NCBI GenBank assembly: GCA_003574895.1
Contig: PJFB01000002.1
Coordinates: 124,001 to 188,000 of the forward strand
Origin: Geobacter sp.
GTDB taxonomy: Bacteria; Desulfobacterota; Desulfuromonadia; Geobacterales; Pseudopelobacteraceae
Length of the DNA stretch: 64,000 bases
Direction of reading: 5' to 3'
Shown: positions 36,381 through 46,794 of the stretch, piece by piece
Position numbering within the stretch: the first letter of the stretch is position 1
How the letters are laid out: each line of letters begins with the position of its first letter
Translations under genes and position numbers: made by a program
Notes under the pieces: generated by a model
Seen by the model: the letters and a program-made list of their open reading frames with translations, nothing else
What the model was told of the DNA's origin: nothing
Database searches by the model: none

Positions 36381-37502
36381 TTAATGCAGCGGCAACATAA
36401 CCGTGACAGTGGTTCCAACTCCGGGATCGCTGTCCATGCCGATACTGCCTCCATGCATATGGACGAACTCTCTGGCATAGAAGAGACCAAGACCGAAACC
36501 CCGCACCTGTCCGGTATTGTCCGGGTCGATCTGATAGAACTTCTCGAACACCTTGGCGATCTCATCTTGGGAGATGCCTGCGCCGGTATCGGATACAACA
36601 ATATAGACTTTATCGCTGGCTGCTTGGAAAGAGATCGTGACCTGCCCCAAATCACCGGAAAACTTGAAGGCATTATCAATGATCTGCTGAAGGGCAAAGG
36701 AGATTTTTCCCCGGTCCAGTTGCAGGGAAGGCAGATCGCATCTGCTGAAATCGATTTCTACGCCCGGCTTGTTCAAGGCTTCACGGGATTGCTGAAGCAC
36801 TTCGGTAACAATGCTGTTCAGATCGCAATCCTCAAGAACCAGCCCCTCGCTGCCAACCATCACCTGGCTGAATGTCAGCAGATCGGCCACCAGCCGCCCG
36901 AGATAAGCGGATTCGTCGTAAATCAGCTGGGCATTCTGCAGGAATGATGGATCGTCAGGCTCGTACAATCCGCGTTGGATGTTCTGCAGGAATAACGATA
37001 TCGAAGTAATCGGCGTACGCAGCTTGTGGGAGATGAGCGAAAGAAAATTGCTCTTGAGGCGGTCCAATTTTTTCAGGTTGGCCAGTTCCTCTTTGAGCCG
37101 TTTCCTCCCCAGACCCTTTTCTATGGTGGTCTTCAGCTGCAGCAAATTGAGCGGCTTGTTGATAAAATCATCGGCGTCCTCTTTGAGGGCGTTGAGAATA
37201 ACCTCTTTCTCGGCAAAGCCGGTCATGATGATGACTACCGCGTTAGGATCCAGCTTTTTGACATGCCTGAGGAGATCGATACCTGTCCCGCCCGGCATCA
37301 TCACATCGGTCAAAATCAGTTCCGGGCGCTCGTTCTCATACAGATGCAGGGCTTCGGAACAGGTTCCAGCAAGTAGTACATTGTACCCCTTGAGCGCCTT
37401 TTTGCACAAATCCCTGATGATTTTTTCGTCATCCACAATCAGAATGGTGGTCAGGCCGACGTTGGGAGAAGGCTCTGGGATATGTATTTGCCGTAAGGTC
37501 AT
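36381..37502 (-). CDS. Receiver-histidine kinase protein (REC-HisKA-HATPase)
   Basis: A 373-residue soluble signalling protein. N-terminal receiver domain with acidic pocket IVDDEK and phosphoacceptor Asp66 in LILTDVMMPG; Lys in FINKPLNL. A short coiled coil leads to HisKA with His159 in FLSLISHKLRTPI, and then HATPase_c with N box (QIIDNAFKF), DTGAGIS and GFGLGLFYA. Having the receiver before the kinase suggests that an upstream kinase controls its activity. No partner is adjacent. GGAGAA precedes the ATG. Confidence 0.93.
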   Translation of the reverse strand: MTLRQIHIPEPSPNVGLTTILIVDDEKIIRDLCKKALKGYNVLLAGTCSEALHLYENERPELILTDVMMPGGTGIDLLRHVKKLDPNAVVIIMTGFAEKEVILNALKEDADDFINKPLNLLQLKTTIEKGLGRKRLKEELANLKKLDRLKSNFLSLISHKLRTPITSISLFLQNIQRGLYEPDDPSFLQNAQLIYDESAYLGRLVADLLTFSQVMVGSEGLVLEDCDLNSIVTEVLQQSREALNKPGVEIDFSRCDLPSLQLDRGKISFALQQIIDNAFKFSGDLGQVTISFQAASDKVYIVVSDTGAGISQDEIAKVFEKFYQIDPDNTGQVRGFGLGLFYAREFVHMHGGSIGMDSDPGVGTTVTVMLPLH

Positions 37503-37532
37503 TTATTCTCCGCTATCCACGATGTTTAGCCC

Positions 37533-40169
37533 TTAATCCCCGGAAAATATCGTTATCGCGGCAGCAAGCGCTTCGCCGATCTTTTCGGGCAGCCCTCCAC
37601 CGGCCTGGGCCAGTTCGGGTTTACCGCCGCCGCTGCCGCCGATCATCGGAGCCAATTTTTTAATTATATCACCCGCCCTGAAATTTGCACTCACGCCCTT
37701 GGTCACCGCTACAAGCAGATTGGCCTTGCCAGCTATGGCCGCGCCGAGAACGATAACCCCCTCGCCGATACGATCTTTAAGGGTATCCGAGAGGTCCCGG
37801 AGCGCCTTGACGTCCTCCACCTGCACCTCTATCGCCAACAGCTTCATACCGTTAATCTCTATTGCCTTTGAGAGCAGGTCTCCGGAGGCGGCCGCGTTGA
37901 GCTTGCCGTTTAAAGACTCTATTTCACGCTGCAGCTCCTTCTGCTTGGCCATCAGTTTTTCCAGCCGGTCCAGAGGATTGCCTCCTTCAGCCTTGAGAAG
38001 AGCTGCCAAAGCCCGCTGTTCGTCTTCCATCTGCTGGACGAAACTGATGGCCCCGGTGCCGGTCAAGGCCTCGATTCGGCGCACCCCGGCGGCAATGCCG
38101 GTTTCAGAGATGATCTTGAAGAATCCAATGTCGCCGGCTGCACGCATATGGGTGCCGCCACACAACTCCATGCTGACATCGCCTACCCTGACCACACGCA
38201 CCGTATCACCGTATTTCTCGTCGAACAGCGCGGTGGCTCCGGCCTCGATCGCCTCGTTGATCCCCATCTGGGTCGTGGTGACCTGGCCATTGGCCATGAT
38301 GAAGCCGTTGACCAAGTCCTCCACCTGACGAATCTCGGTCGCGGTCATGGCGGAGAAATGGGTGAAATCGAACCGCAGGCGATCCGGGGCAACCAGTGAA
38401 CCGGCCTGCTTGACGTGTTCGCCCAGCACCTGGCGCAGGGCCGTCTGCAAAAGATGGGTGGCAGTGTGATTGCGGCCCGTAGCCTTCCTTGAAGGGACAT
38501 CCACCTTCAGGTCGGCAACATCCCCCTTGTTGAGCTGGCCTTCGCGCACTACTGCGTGATGCACGATCAGGTCCGGGTAAGGGCGGCTGGCGGAAAGTAC
38601 CTCCAGGTGGGCATTGCCGGTGGAGATCGTACCGCTGTCACCCTTCTGTCCACCGGATTCACCATAGAATGGGGTTATTTCGGTGACAACCTCGACCGTA
38701 TCCCCAGCTGCGGCAGCAGCCACCTCAATGCCGCCCCTGACGATGGCCGTGACCTGCGAATATACCGACATCTCGTCGTAACCCACGAAGGCGCTACTGA
38801 TGCCGCGATTGTGCAATTCCTTGTAGACCTGGGCGATCCCCTCCTCGCCGGAACCTTTCCAGTGCTCGCGGGCCTGTTCCCGCTGTTTCTCCATACAGGC
38901 CTCGAAACCGGCCTCGTCGATGGCAAAGCCCTCACTCTCCACAATGTCGGCGGTCAGATCCGTAGGGAAGCCAAAGGTGTCGTAGAGCTTGAACAGCACG
39001 TCACCTGGGATTATCCGCTTGCCTGCCCCGCGCAGGGTCGCCACTTCATCATTCAGGATAGCCAGACCACGATCGAGCGTTTCGGCAAAACGTTGCTCCT
39101 CGGCCAGGACCACCTTCTTGATATAGGCCTCACGCTCCAGCAGATCCGGATAGGCCTCGCCCATCATGTCACGCACCGCATCAACCATATGATAAAGCAT
39201 CGGCTCGGCAAAGCCGAGCATCTTGGCATGGCGGGCAGCACGGCGCATGATGCGCCGCAGCACGTAACCGCGCCCCTCATTACTGGGCAGAGCCCCGTCG
39301 CAGATCAGGAAGGTTACTGCACGGGCATGATCGGCAATGACCCGCATGGAGACATCATCCTTATCATTCTCGCGGTAGCGCTTGCCGGAAAGCGTTTCCA
39401 CATGGCGAATGATTCCTTGCAATAGATCTGTATCATAATTGGTCGAGACCCCCTGCATAACCGCCGAAACGCGCTCCAGCCCCATTCCGGTATCCACCGA
39501 GGGTTTGGGCAAGGGGGTCAGCGTACCGTCGGCCGAACGGTCGTACTGCATGAAGACATTGTTCCAGATCTCCATGTAGCGGTCGCAGTCGCATCCCACG
39601 GTGCAGTTGGGGCTGTCGCACCCCACCTCGGCCCCCTGGTCATAGAAGATCTCCGTGCAGGGGCCGCATGGCCCGGTGTCGCCCATGGACCAGAAGTTGT
39701 CCTTCTCGCCGAAACGGAAGATGCGCTCCCGGGGGATACCTTCCTGCAGGTGCCAGATATCGGCGGCTTCATCGTCGTCGGTGTAGACCGAGACGTAGAG
39801 GCGGCTCTTGTCCAGTCCCAGGTCCTTGGTCAGAAATTCCCAGGCAAAGGCAATGGCTTCTTTCTTGAAATAGTCCCCAAAGGAGAAGTTACCGAGCATC
39901 TCGAAGAAGGTGTGATGCCGTGCCGTCCGGCCCACGTTCTCCAGGTCGTTGTGCTTGCCGCCGGCGCGGACGCACTTCTGGGAGCTGCAGGCCCGGGTAT
40001 AATCCCGTTTTTCCAGTCCGAGAAAACAGTCCTTGAACTGGTTCATACCGGCATTGGCAAACATCAACGTGGGATCGTTCTTGGGAATGATGCCCGAACT
40101 TGCTACGATCGTATGCCCCCGGTCGGCGAAAAACTTCAGAAAACGTGCGCGGATCTCATTGCTTGTCAT
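37533..40169 (-). CDS. alaS: Alanyl-tRNA synthetase
   Basis: Charges tRNA-Ala. 878 residues, full length. Catalytic domain begins [19 protein letters not shown] with [13 protein letters not shown]; the editing domain has [11 protein letters not shown] and the second zinc site [13 protein letters not shown]; the C-terminal C-Ala domain ends with [20 protein letters not shown] precedes ATG at 40169, four codons inside the longest frame. Next to recX in the recA-pilT-recX-alaS order known in Geobacter relatives. Confidence 0.98.
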   Translation of the reverse strand: MTSNEIRARFLKFFADRGHTIVASSGIIPKNDPTLMFANAGMNQFKDCFLGLEKRDYTRACSSQKCVRAGGKHNDLENVGRTARHHTFFEMLGNFSFGDYFKKEAIAFAWEFLTKDLGLDKSRLYVSVYTDDDEAADIWHLQEGIPRERIFRFGEKDNFWSMGDTGPCGPCTEIFYDQGAEVGCDSPNCTVGCDCDRYMEIWNNVFMQYDRSADGTLTPLPKPSVDTGMGLERVSAVMQGVSTNYDTDLLQGIIRHVETLSGKRYRENDKDDVSMRVIADHARAVTFLICDGALPSNEGRGYVLRRIMRRAARHAKMLGFAEPMLYHMVDAVRDMMGEAYPDLLEREAYIKKVVLAEEQRFAETLDRGLAILNDEVATLRGAGKRIIPGDVLFKLYDTFGFPTDLTADIVESEGFAIDEAGFEACMEKQREQAREHWKGSGEEGIAQVYKELHNRGISSAFVGYDEMSVYSQVTAIVRGGIEVAAAAAGDTVEVVTEITPFYGESGGQKGDSGTISTGNAHLEVLSASRPYPDLIVHHAVVREGQLNKGDVADLKVDVPSRKATGRNHTATHLLQTALRQVLGEHVKQAGSLVAPDRLRFDFTHFSAMTATEIRQVEDLVNGFIMANGQVTTTQMGINEAIEAGATALFDEKYGDTVRVVRVGDVSMELCGGTHMRAAGDIGFFKIISETGIAAGVRRIEALTGTGAISFVQQMEDEQRALAALLKAEGGNPLDRLEKLMAKQKELQREIESLNGKLNAAASGDLLSKAIEINGMKLLAIEVQVEDVKALRDLSDTLKDRIGEGVIVLGAAIAGKANLLVAVTKGVSANFRAGDIIKKLAPMIGGSGGGKPELAQAGGGLPEKIGEALAAAITIFSGD

Positions 40170-40201
40170 TTCTGCCCTCAACTGTATTTAAATTGAATTG
40201 A

Positions 40202-40711
40202 TCATTGTTCTTCAGTTCTCATGCTCCGCATGATAGCCGTCATGCTAAAGCCGCGCCGCGCAAAAAACGCGATGACCCGGCGTTTCTCCCTGGCATCGGC
40301 GGTTGCATAGGAAAAGCCGGGGAAACGACGCCCCAGTATCGAACGTGCCTCGGCGCAACCGTCATGCTCGCCCAAAACACGCCCCAGCACCTCATCTACC
40401 ATGGCAGCGGGAATTCCGCGGCGCCGCATTTCCAGTTTAAGGCGCGGGCCGTAGAAACGCCCGGACGTAACAGCCGTTTCGGCAAAACGCTCGGCAAGAC
40501 GGAGGTCATTGAGCCAGTTCCCTGCCTCCAGGCGTGCCACTGAAATCTCGATATCGGCATCGTCAAACCCCCGGTCGCAGAGCTTTGCCCTGAGTTTCGC
40601 CACCGTGTAGTCCCGAGCCGCAAGCAGTTTCAGGGCATACTGATAGGCCCGCTCCGGTGACGACTGCTCAGTACTTCTCAATGTCGAGCTTCTCGGGTTC
40701 CACCTCTTCAT
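40202..40711 (-). CDS. recX: Regulatory protein RecX
   Basis: RecA modulator that caps and limits RecA filaments. About 169 residues made of helical RecX repeats: ALKLLAARDYTVAKLRAKLCDRGFDDADIE, then LNDLRLAERFAETAV and GPRLKLEMRRRGIP (each quoted in part). The start is uncertain: ATG at 40711 overlaps the end of pilT by 44 bases; a TTG at 40681 with GAGAAG seven bases before it would give a 159-residue protein closer to the start of the conserved repeats. Separated from recA by pilT. Confidence 0.88.
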   Translation of the reverse strand: MKRWNPRSSTLRSTEQSSPERAYQYALKLLAARDYTVAKLRAKLCDRGFDDADIEISVARLEAGNWLNDLRLAERFAETAVTSGRFYGPRLKLEMRRRGIPAAMVDEVLGRVLGEHDGCAEARSILGRRFPGFSYATADAREKRRVIAFFARRGFSMTAIMRSMRTEEQ

Positions 40712-41822
40712 GATCCTTGTGCTCAAAACCTTCCCAGGAGGCATCGGAGGTCGAAGAGATGCCGGAAACCTTGAGAGCGAAGTCGTCCGGGTTGGAACTT
40801 TGCCGCAATGCCTCGTCATAGGTGATCAGTTTGGCGGTATAGAGCTTCATTAGCGACTGATCGAAGGTCTGCATGCCATAGGTAATAAAACCCTGGGAAA
40901 TGGCATCATGGAGCTGTTTGGTCTTTTCTTTGTCGTCGATGCACTCCCTGACCCGGGCGGTGCCGAGCATCACCTCCACCGCCGGCACGCGCCCCTTGCC
41001 GTCCGCCTTGGGCACCAGGCGCTGGGACAGAACCCCTTTGATGACGCCGGCCAACTGGATGCGGACCTGTCTCTGATGATAGGGGGGGAAGACGGCGATG
41101 ATCCGGTTGATCGTCTCGGCCGCGTCCATAGTGTGCAGGGTGGAGAGGACCAGGTGGCCGGTTTCGGCTGCGGTCATGGCGGTCTCAATGGTCTCGTAGT
41201 CACGCATTTCGCCGACCAGGATCACGTCCGGATCCTGCCGCAGGGCGCCTTTGAGAGCACTTGAAAATGTTGGGGTATCCGTGCCCACCTCCCGCTGACT
41301 GATGATGCTCTTGTTGTCGCGGTGCAGGAACTCGACCGGGTCCTCGATGGTTATGATGTTGCAGGTGCGGGTCTGATTGATGTAATCGATCATGGCCGCC
41401 AGGGTGCTGGACTTGCCGGAACCGGTTGTTCCTGTCACCAGGATCAATCCGCGCTCCTCCTGACAGACCTTCTGGATGACGGGGGGCAGGTTGAGCGTCT
41501 GCAAGGAGGGTATGGAAAAGGAGATGGCGCGGAATACCATGGCCACGGTGCCGCGCTGGCGATAGACACTGACCCTGAAGCGCCCCAGGCCAGGCACGGC
41601 ATAGGCCAGATCCACCTCGGAATTTTCCTCAAAGAGCCGCTGTTGGCGCTCGCTCATCATCGACTTGGCCATGTTGCTGACGAAGTCGGGGGACAAGCGC
41701 TGAGCATTGGGAATAGGGTGCAGCTTGCCATCGATACGCACTATCGGGGGCAGACCGGTTTTGATATGGATGTCAGATCCCTTGGCCTTGACGGCAATAG
41801 TCAGGATCTCGTTCAACTCCAT
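40668..41822 (-). CDS. pilT: PilT/PilU-type type IV pilus retraction ATPase
   Basis: Hexameric secretion ATPase that drives pilus retraction, 384 residues. Walker A ILVTGTTGSGKSSTLAA, Asp box region TIEDPVEFLH, Walker B PDVILVGEMRDYET and His box TGHLVLSTLHTMDA are all intact. The C-terminal motif AIRNLIREGK of canonical PilT is replaced by ARVRECIDDKEKT, closer to PilU-like paralogues, and there is an acidic tail after residue ~355. Geobacter genomes carry several such paralogues. AAGGAGG precedes the ATG. No pilus structural gene is adjacent. Confidence 0.9.
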   Translation of the reverse strand: MELNEILTIAVKAKGSDIHIKTGLPPIVRIDGKLHPIPNAQRLSPDFVSNMAKSMMSERQQRLFEENSEVDLAYAVPGLGRFRVSVYRQRGTVAMVFRAISFSIPSLQTLNLPPVIQKVCQEERGLILVTGTTGSGKSSTLAAMIDYINQTRTCNIITIEDPVEFLHRDNKSIISQREVGTDTPTFSSALKGALRQDPDVILVGEMRDYETIETAMTAAETGHLVLSTLHTMDAAETINRIIAVFPPYHQRQVRIQLAGVIKGVLSQRLVPKADGKGRVPAVEVMLGTARVRECIDDKEKTKQLHDAISQGFITYGMQTFDQSLMKLYTAKLITYDEALRQSSNPDDFALKVSGISSTSDASWEGFEHKDHEEVEPEKLDIEKY

Positions 41823-41900
41823 GGGTTACCTCCTTATGCCGATTCCAAATCAAAGCGCTATCTGCGTCGGCTCGTCTTCGGCTCCTCAACGCACTGATAC

Positions 41901-42923
41901 TTATGCTGGCGCGGCCGGCGCCACTTTGAGCATATCCAGCAAGCGCCCCTCCACCTCGGCCAGCACCTCCGGGTGATCCGTCAGCCAGGTCCTGGAATTC
42001 TCGCGCCCCTGGCCAATGCGTTCCTTGCCATAGGAAAACCAGGCACCGCTCTTGTCGATGATCCCCTTATCCACCGCCAGGTCGAGCACGTCGCCGGTAC
42101 GCGAAATCCCCTCGCCATAGAGAATGTCGAACTCCACTTCCTTGAAGGGCGGCGCCACCTTGTTCTTGACGATCTTGACCTTGGTGCGGGACCCGATCAC
42201 GTCGTTGCCCTGCTTGAGGGTGGCGATCTTGCGGATATCCATGCGCACCGAGGCGTAGAACTTGAGGGCGTTGCCGCCGGTGGTGGTCTCGGGATTGCCG
42301 AACATGACACCGATCTTCATGCGGATTTGGTTGATGAAGATCACACAACAGTTGGATTTTGAAATGATACCGGTCAGCTTGCGCAGGGCCTGGGACATCA
42401 GCCGCGCCTGCAGCCCCATGTGCGAATCCCCCATCTCCCCCTCGATCTCCGCCTTGGGAACCAGGGCTGCCACCGAGTCCACCACCAGCACGTCGATGGC
42501 GCCGCTGCGCACCAGGGTCTCGGCGATCTCCAAAGCCTGCTCGCCGGTATCGGGCTGGGAGACCAGCAGATCGTCGGTCTTGACGCCCAGTTTGCGGGCA
42601 TAGCCGATGTCCAGGGCATGCTCGGCATCCACAAAAGCCGCTATGCCGCCGGTTTTCTGGGCCTCGGCCACGATGTGCAGAGCCAGGGTCGTCTTGCCCG
42701 ATGATTCCGGGCCATAGACCTCGACCACCCGGCCACGGGGGACCCCGCCCACGCCAAGGGCCATGTCAAGGGAAATGGAACCGGTGGAGATGGCCTCCAC
42801 ACCCGGCAGAGCCTCATCATTACCCAAACGCATGATGGCGCCCTTGCCGAACTGTTTCTCGATCTGGCTCAATGCAAGTTCAATCGCCTTGTTTTTTTCC
42901 TGGGTGGCATTTTTTTCCGACAT
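41901..42923 (-). CDS. recA: Recombinase RecA
   Basis: ATP-dependent strand exchange and SOS co-protease. 340 residues: N-terminal helix, Walker [14 protein letters not shown], Walker [10 protein letters not shown], loop L1/L2 region including [15 protein letters not shown]. The C-terminal acidic tail is short and ends PAAPA. GGAGA precedes the ATG. No clear LexA box was identified in the 105-base spacer to cinA. pilT follows. Confidence 0.98.
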   Translation of the reverse strand: MSEKNATQEKNKAIELALSQIEKQFGKGAIMRLGNDEALPGVEAISTGSISLDMALGVGGVPRGRVVEVYGPESSGKTTLALHIVAEAQKTGGIAAFVDAEHALDIGYARKLGVKTDDLLVSQPDTGEQALEIAETLVRSGAIDVLVVDSVAALVPKAEIEGEMGDSHMGLQARLMSQALRKLTGIISKSNCCVIFINQIRMKIGVMFGNPETTTGGNALKFYASVRMDIRKIATLKQGNDVIGSRTKVKIVKNKVAPPFKEVEFDILYGEGISRTGDVLDLAVDKGIIDKSGAWFSYGKERIGQGRENSRTWLTDHPEVLAEVEGRLLDMLKVAPAAPA

Positions 42924-43028
42924 ATCTACTATCTCCTGAAGGTTGCAAGTGGGGATTAAAAGTGGATAAAATTACCATAAGTCGTTGTCGCCAAGCAAGG
43001 TTTTATATAAACATTACGAGCCGTCTCG

Positions 43029-44276
43029 TCACTGCGCGCCGGAGAGATAACGGCGCAACCAATCAAGTGCGGTCCAGGCCGTGATGATGCGGACCTCGTC
43101 CCGGGAACCGTGGAACTGAAAGCGCTCGCTCCGGCAACCATCCTGGGTTGCCAGCGCGATGAAGACCGTGCCCACCGGTTTCTCCGGGCTGCCGCCGTCG
43201 GGTCCGGCAATGCCGGTTACCGCCAATCCCAGATCGCTTCCGGCAGCACGGCATACCCCTCGGGCCATTGCCTCCGCACACTCGGAGCTGACAGCGCCCT
43301 TTTCTTCCAGCAGCGCCACCGGCACTCCAAGCAACCGTTCCTTGGCAGCGTTGCTGTAAGTCACCGCACTCTCCAGGAAATAGGCTGAACTCCCGGCCAC
43401 ATCCGTGATGCGCTTGGCAATCATCCCGCCGCTGCAGGACTCGGCCAGGGCCAGGGTCAAACCGCTCTTCCGGAACATGGCAGCCAGGGCCTCATCCATT
43501 GTTTCCGCACCTTCAGAGAAGATGTAACTTTCCAACCTTTCCCGCACCGTCCGGACGGCTGGTGCCAGCAACTCATCGGCTGCCGCGTCGCTTACGGCCT
43601 CGGCCCTGAGAGTTATGCGCATCCAGGGAAAAGTGACGCAGATCCCCAGATATAGGCCGAGATCGGGCCGGGCAATACCGGTCAGTAAATCGTCCACCTC
43701 TGCCTCGCAGGGGCCGAACAGGTTAAAGTGCATGAAACTGATATGTGGCCGCTTCGTGGCCCGCTCCAGAAGAAAAGGAACGACCGATTCATGCAGCATG
43801 GGAATCATCTCCGAGGGAACCCCGGGAAGGAAGAACATGAAACAACCGTTGCAGATCAGATGAAAACCGCAGGCAGTGCCGATCCGGTTGGGGATGAGCG
43901 TCGATTTGTCGGGAATCAGGGCCTGCTTGTCGTTCAGGGGGCAGACGATCAGCGAGGCCAGCTTGCCCGACATTGCGCGGACATGGTCCCTGGCCTCCTC
44001 GTTCAGCACCAGCCGCCGCCCGGTGGCCCTGGCCGCGGCATGGGCTGTCAGGTCGTCCAGGGTCGGTCCCAGTCCGCCGGTGACGATCACCACGTCATTT
44101 GCCCCGCCAAGGTCGTTGATGGCATCCATGATATCCAACTCATTGTCGCCCACGGTCAGATGCCTCTGCAACCGCAGGCCCTGATCAAGCAGGGCCCGGG
44201 CAATGGTGCCGGCATTGGTGTCGGTCACCTGACCGAGAATCAGTTCATCGCCGATACTCAGAGTAGCGATCCTCAT
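43029..44276 (-). CDS. cinA: CinA-like protein (ADP-ribose pyrophosphatase / NMN amidase)
   Basis: Two-domain CinA of 415 residues. The N-terminal MoCF/COG1058 domain ([21 protein letters not shown], quoted in part, and [13 protein letters not shown]) hydrolyses ADP-ribose; the C-terminal domain ([19 protein letters not shown], later [11 protein letters not shown]) is the NMN deamidase that recycles pyridine nucleotides. Start at 44276 overlaps the larC stop by ATGA, so the open frame reaching to 44369 is not used. Upstream of recA, a common arrangement. Confidence 0.95.
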   Translation of the reverse strand: MRIATLSIGDELILGQVTDTNAGTIARALLDQGLRLQRHLTVGDNELDIMDAINDLGGANDVVIVTGGLGPTLDDLTAHAAARATGRRLVLNEEARDHVRAMSGKLASLIVCPLNDKQALIPDKSTLIPNRIGTACGFHLICNGCFMFFLPGVPSEMIPMLHESVVPFLLERATKRPHISFMHFNLFGPCEAEVDDLLTGIARPDLGLYLGICVTFPWMRITLRAEAVSDAAADELLAPAVRTVRERLESYIFSEGAETMDEALAAMFRKSGLTLALAESCSGGMIAKRITDVAGSSAYFLESAVTYSNAAKERLLGVPVALLEEKGAVSSECAEAMARGVCRAAGSDLGLAVTGIAGPDGGSPEKPVGTVFIALATQDGCRSERFQFHGSRDEVRIITAWTALDWLRRYLSGAQ

Positions 44277-45463
44277 GGCGTTGTCCTCGTGGATTGCCAA
44301 TTTTCCGAGGCCAGCCGCTCCATGACCTCCCGACAGGGGATGCCCTGCTCCCTGGCGATCCGGCGGCAATCCTCGTACTCCGGAGCTGAGCGCAGCAGCC
44401 GGCCGTCCGCGAAGGCCAGCTTGAAGCGCACGGCTCCGAACTGCGTAGGTCGCTCCTCAATGCGGCGTTCCAGGGTGATCCTGCCAGCCGGATAATGGCG
44501 CAGGCCAATGGCCGATGTCTCGGCCAGCACCAGTTGCGCCAGGTCCTCCAGCTGTTCCGGACGACAGAGGAAGGAGAGCTGCACGCCTGGGCGGTTCTTC
44601 TTCATCTGGATCGGGGTAAAGGAGCAGTCCAGTGCCCCCGCCTCCAGGAGCCGCTCCATGGCATAGCCCAGGACCTCCGGCGTCGAGTCGTCGATGTTGG
44701 TCTCCACGACCAGCACGGTCTCAGCAGCCGCTTGCCCTCCCTCCGACGTACCGAGAAAGGCCCGCAGGATATTGGGGCAGTCGGGGAAATCCTTACCCCC
44801 AGCCCCGCAGCCGATCCGTTCCAGCCCCATGGCCGGCTGCCTGCCGAAGCCCGTACCCAGGGCAGCCACGATGGCCGCGCCGGTGGGGGTAACCCGTTCC
44901 CCGGGGCCGCATTTGCCATGCACCGGCAACCCCTGCAGCAGTTCGGCCGTGGCCGGCGCCGGCACCGGCAGCAGGCCATGGGCAGTCTCCACGAAGCCGC
45001 CCCCCAGGGGGAGGGATGAGGCATAGACCTGCTCCACCCCAAGGCAATCGAGGCAGATGGCGGCGCCGACGATATCCACGATTGAGTCCACGGCCCCCAC
45101 CTCGTGGAAATGCACCTCCTCGATGGCTACGCCGTGCACCTTGGCCTCGGCCTCGGCCAGGCGGCGGAAGATCCTCCGGGCTCGTTCCTTCACGGGATCG
45201 GCCAGGGAGCTCGCCGCGATCATGGCGTCGATGCCGGCGTAGTGGCGGTGGGTGTGGTGGTCGTGCACCGCCACGTCGAACTTGAGGGCCGCCACGTGGC
45301 GGCGTTCGGTGCGGCTGGTGGAGAGTGCGTAGGAACCGGGAGGGAGCCCCAACTTAGCCAGCTCTGTTTGCAGGTGTTCCAGCGGCACCCCCAGATCCAG
45401 GAGCGCCCCCACGGTCATGTCGCCGGAGATGCCGGCCTGGCAATCGAGATAGAGTGTTTTCAT
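44273..45463 (-). CDS. larC: Nickel pincer cofactor biosynthesis protein LarC
   Basis: Inserts nickel into pyridinium-3,5-bisthiocarboxylate mononucleotide to complete the cofactor of lactate racemase and related enzymes. 396 residues in one frame (some species need a programmed frameshift; here none is seen). Diagnostic segments: [39 protein letters not shown] and [18 protein letters not shown] four bases before ATG at 45463. Coupled to cinA. larB lies 3.5 kb away on the same strand, across the accessory block; larA and larE are not in the window. Confidence 0.94.
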   Translation of the reverse strand: MKTLYLDCQAGISGDMTVGALLDLGVPLEHLQTELAKLGLPPGSYALSTSRTERRHVAALKFDVAVHDHHTHRHYAGIDAMIAASSLADPVKERARRIFRRLAEAEAKVHGVAIEEVHFHEVGAVDSIVDIVGAAICLDCLGVEQVYASSLPLGGGFVETAHGLLPVPAPATAELLQGLPVHGKCGPGERVTPTGAAIVAALGTGFGRQPAMGLERIGCGAGGKDFPDCPNILRAFLGTSEGGQAAAETVLVVETNIDDSTPEVLGYAMERLLEAGALDCSFTPIQMKKNRPGVQLSFLCRPEQLEDLAQLVLAETSAIGLRHYPAGRITLERRIEERPTQFGAVRFKLAFADGRLLRSAPEYEDCRRIAREQGIPCREVMERLASENWQSTRTTP

Positions 45464-45492
45464 GGTACTCCTTATCAAAAACAGCTGGTAAG

Positions 45493-45855
45493 CTACTCGC
45501 TGATCCAGCGTGTTGCCTCGGCGATTTCGTTGTTATGAAACGCGCGAACACGCCCCGGGATGACAACCCCAAAGATCTTGATCGCCGCCCGTACCCATTC
45601 GGTGTCCGATACGATGGCTACTCTCTCCCAGCCGGTGAGGTGCTTCATGCCCAATTTCGTGTCGTCCCATATGGCGGCGGCTTCGAATCCGGTGAACTCT
45701 TCTCCGAGGTGATAAAGAAACCGAATCTTCTCCTGACGGGAGAACAGATCTTCCACCGCCGGAATGATGATGGTCTCGTAGTCACGTTCGGTTACCGTCC
45801 CCTTGGCCTTGAAGCCGAGGACGTTGTCCGGCAGATCAGGTATCTTCTCAATCAT
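45493..45855 (-). CDS. SpoIIAA-like STAS/CRAL-TRIO family protein
   Basis: A 120-residue cytoplasmic protein of the SpoIIAA-like family: GFKAKGTVTERDYETIIIPAVED, YHLGEEFTGFEAAAIWDD, ERVAIVSDTEWVRAAIKIFG and the C-terminal FHNNEIAEATRWI (each quoted in part) follow the known alternating strand-helix pattern. Function in bacteria is undetermined; the fold suggests lipid or protein binding. AAGGAGG precedes the ATG. Thirty bases upstream of larC, it still has the GC-rich composition of the core genome, unlike the next gene. Confidence 0.82.
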   Translation of the reverse strand: MIEKIPDLPDNVLGFKAKGTVTERDYETIIIPAVEDLFSRQEKIRFLYHLGEEFTGFEAAAIWDDTKLGMKHLTGWERVAIVSDTEWVRAAIKIFGVVIPGRVRAFHNNEIAEATRWISE

Positions 45856-45922
45856 CTCAAAGCCTCCTTATGTTTCGCGTAACGGACTCCGAAGTTTTTT
45901 AAAGGCTGGATAACAGGTAAAG

Positions 45923-46732
45923 TTAGGGCTGGACAGTGGATACATTTGACAGACTAATGTATCCCTCTTCATATAGCTTTTCACGGATTAAGTTATAATA
46001 AACAACTGGATTTTCGGGGGTAATGTCATATAGTTCCTCAGCTCGATCATTTCTAAACCAGAACGAACCATCAGCGATATAAGACTGAAGCCTAATTTTA
46101 GAGTATGCATTAGTTCTTTCCGGCTTGTTCACGCAGTTGTATTGAGGAGCTACTGGTACAAAATAGTATGCAATTAAAAGAGGAATGTTTTTGCTTGTTT
46201 CTAGAAGTACTTTGAAAGCTTGTTGAGAGTGAAAATGCGTATCCACTACCTCAATTGCGATTAATGGGAACGTGTCCGTTAGTTGTATTTCGTCTTTTGA
46301 TCTGCCGAGAATGTCGAAGCGGATAAACTTTCCATAAACAAGGCCAAATTGTGCCTCTGTGCGCCATTCGTATTTTTTGAGTTTTAACAGCGTATCGAAG
46401 CCTTTGTCTTTTTTATCCCATGGCCTTTCGCAGTAGCCGAAATTGTGTTTCTCATATTTTGAAAGAAAAGCTTGAACCATTTGCTTTTGCTTCTCATGGT
46501 CTTTACTCTCATTGGCACTACTATCAATATCCGTCCGAATGCGCCGTTTCTCGAAGAAGTGAGGTGTTTTTGGATGGTTTCGGATACCTAGTTCAATTTC
46601 GCCGTTCTCTTTTTCTCTTAAATCCCGCTCCCTAAGTTCGGCGCGACGTTCCTCGCGGCTGAGCTCGCGATACGAGACGGGTTCCCATTTCCCAAAATCG
46701 CTGAGATAGTACGCAGTTTCGTATTTTGGCAA
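45923..46732 (-). CDS. Possible PD-(D/E)XK-like nuclease, partner of the TIR-DnaB gene
   Basis: A 269-residue protein with no recognised family. TTG at 46732 is the start because AAAGGAGA lies exactly six bases before it; the frame is open back to 46786 but without a ribosome site. Residues ~20-90 are highly charged and helical (SREERRAELRERDLRE). Residues ~90-195 could form a restriction-endonuclease fold: Glu126 (RTEAQFG), Asp140 on a strand (KFIRFDILG) and Glu161 in PLIAIEVVDTH, a motif like the EVVxTH variant in CoiA-type proteins where the usual Lys is missing, then a helix and strand NIPLLIAYYF. The nuclease reading is tentative. It is AT-rich like the TIR-DnaB gene, from which it is separated by about 60 bases, same strand; they probably form one unit. 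Confidence 0.75.
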   Translation of the reverse strand: MPKYETAYYLSDFGKWEPVSYRELSREERRAELRERDLREKENGEIELGIRNHPKTPHFFEKRRIRTDIDSSANESKDHEKQKQMVQAFLSKYEKHNFGYCERPWDKKDKGFDTLLKLKKYEWRTEAQFGLVYGKFIRFDILGRSKDEIQLTDTFPLIAIEVVDTHFHSQQAFKVLLETSKNIPLLIAYYFVPVAPQYNCVNKPERTNAYSKIRLQSYIADGSFWFRNDRAEELYDITPENPVVYYNLIREKLYEEGYISLSNVSTVQP

Positions 46733-46794
46733 GGTTATCTCCTTTAATTGACCAATGATGAGGGCGTTGTGCTGCGTGGGCAACACCAGCGACC

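Noticed and set aside
38556-39425. 289-codon open frame on the plus strand
   Set aside because: Antisense to alaS; shadow frame.
44273-45463. Programmed frameshift in larC
   Set aside because: The frame is continuous for 396 codons and covers the whole protein.
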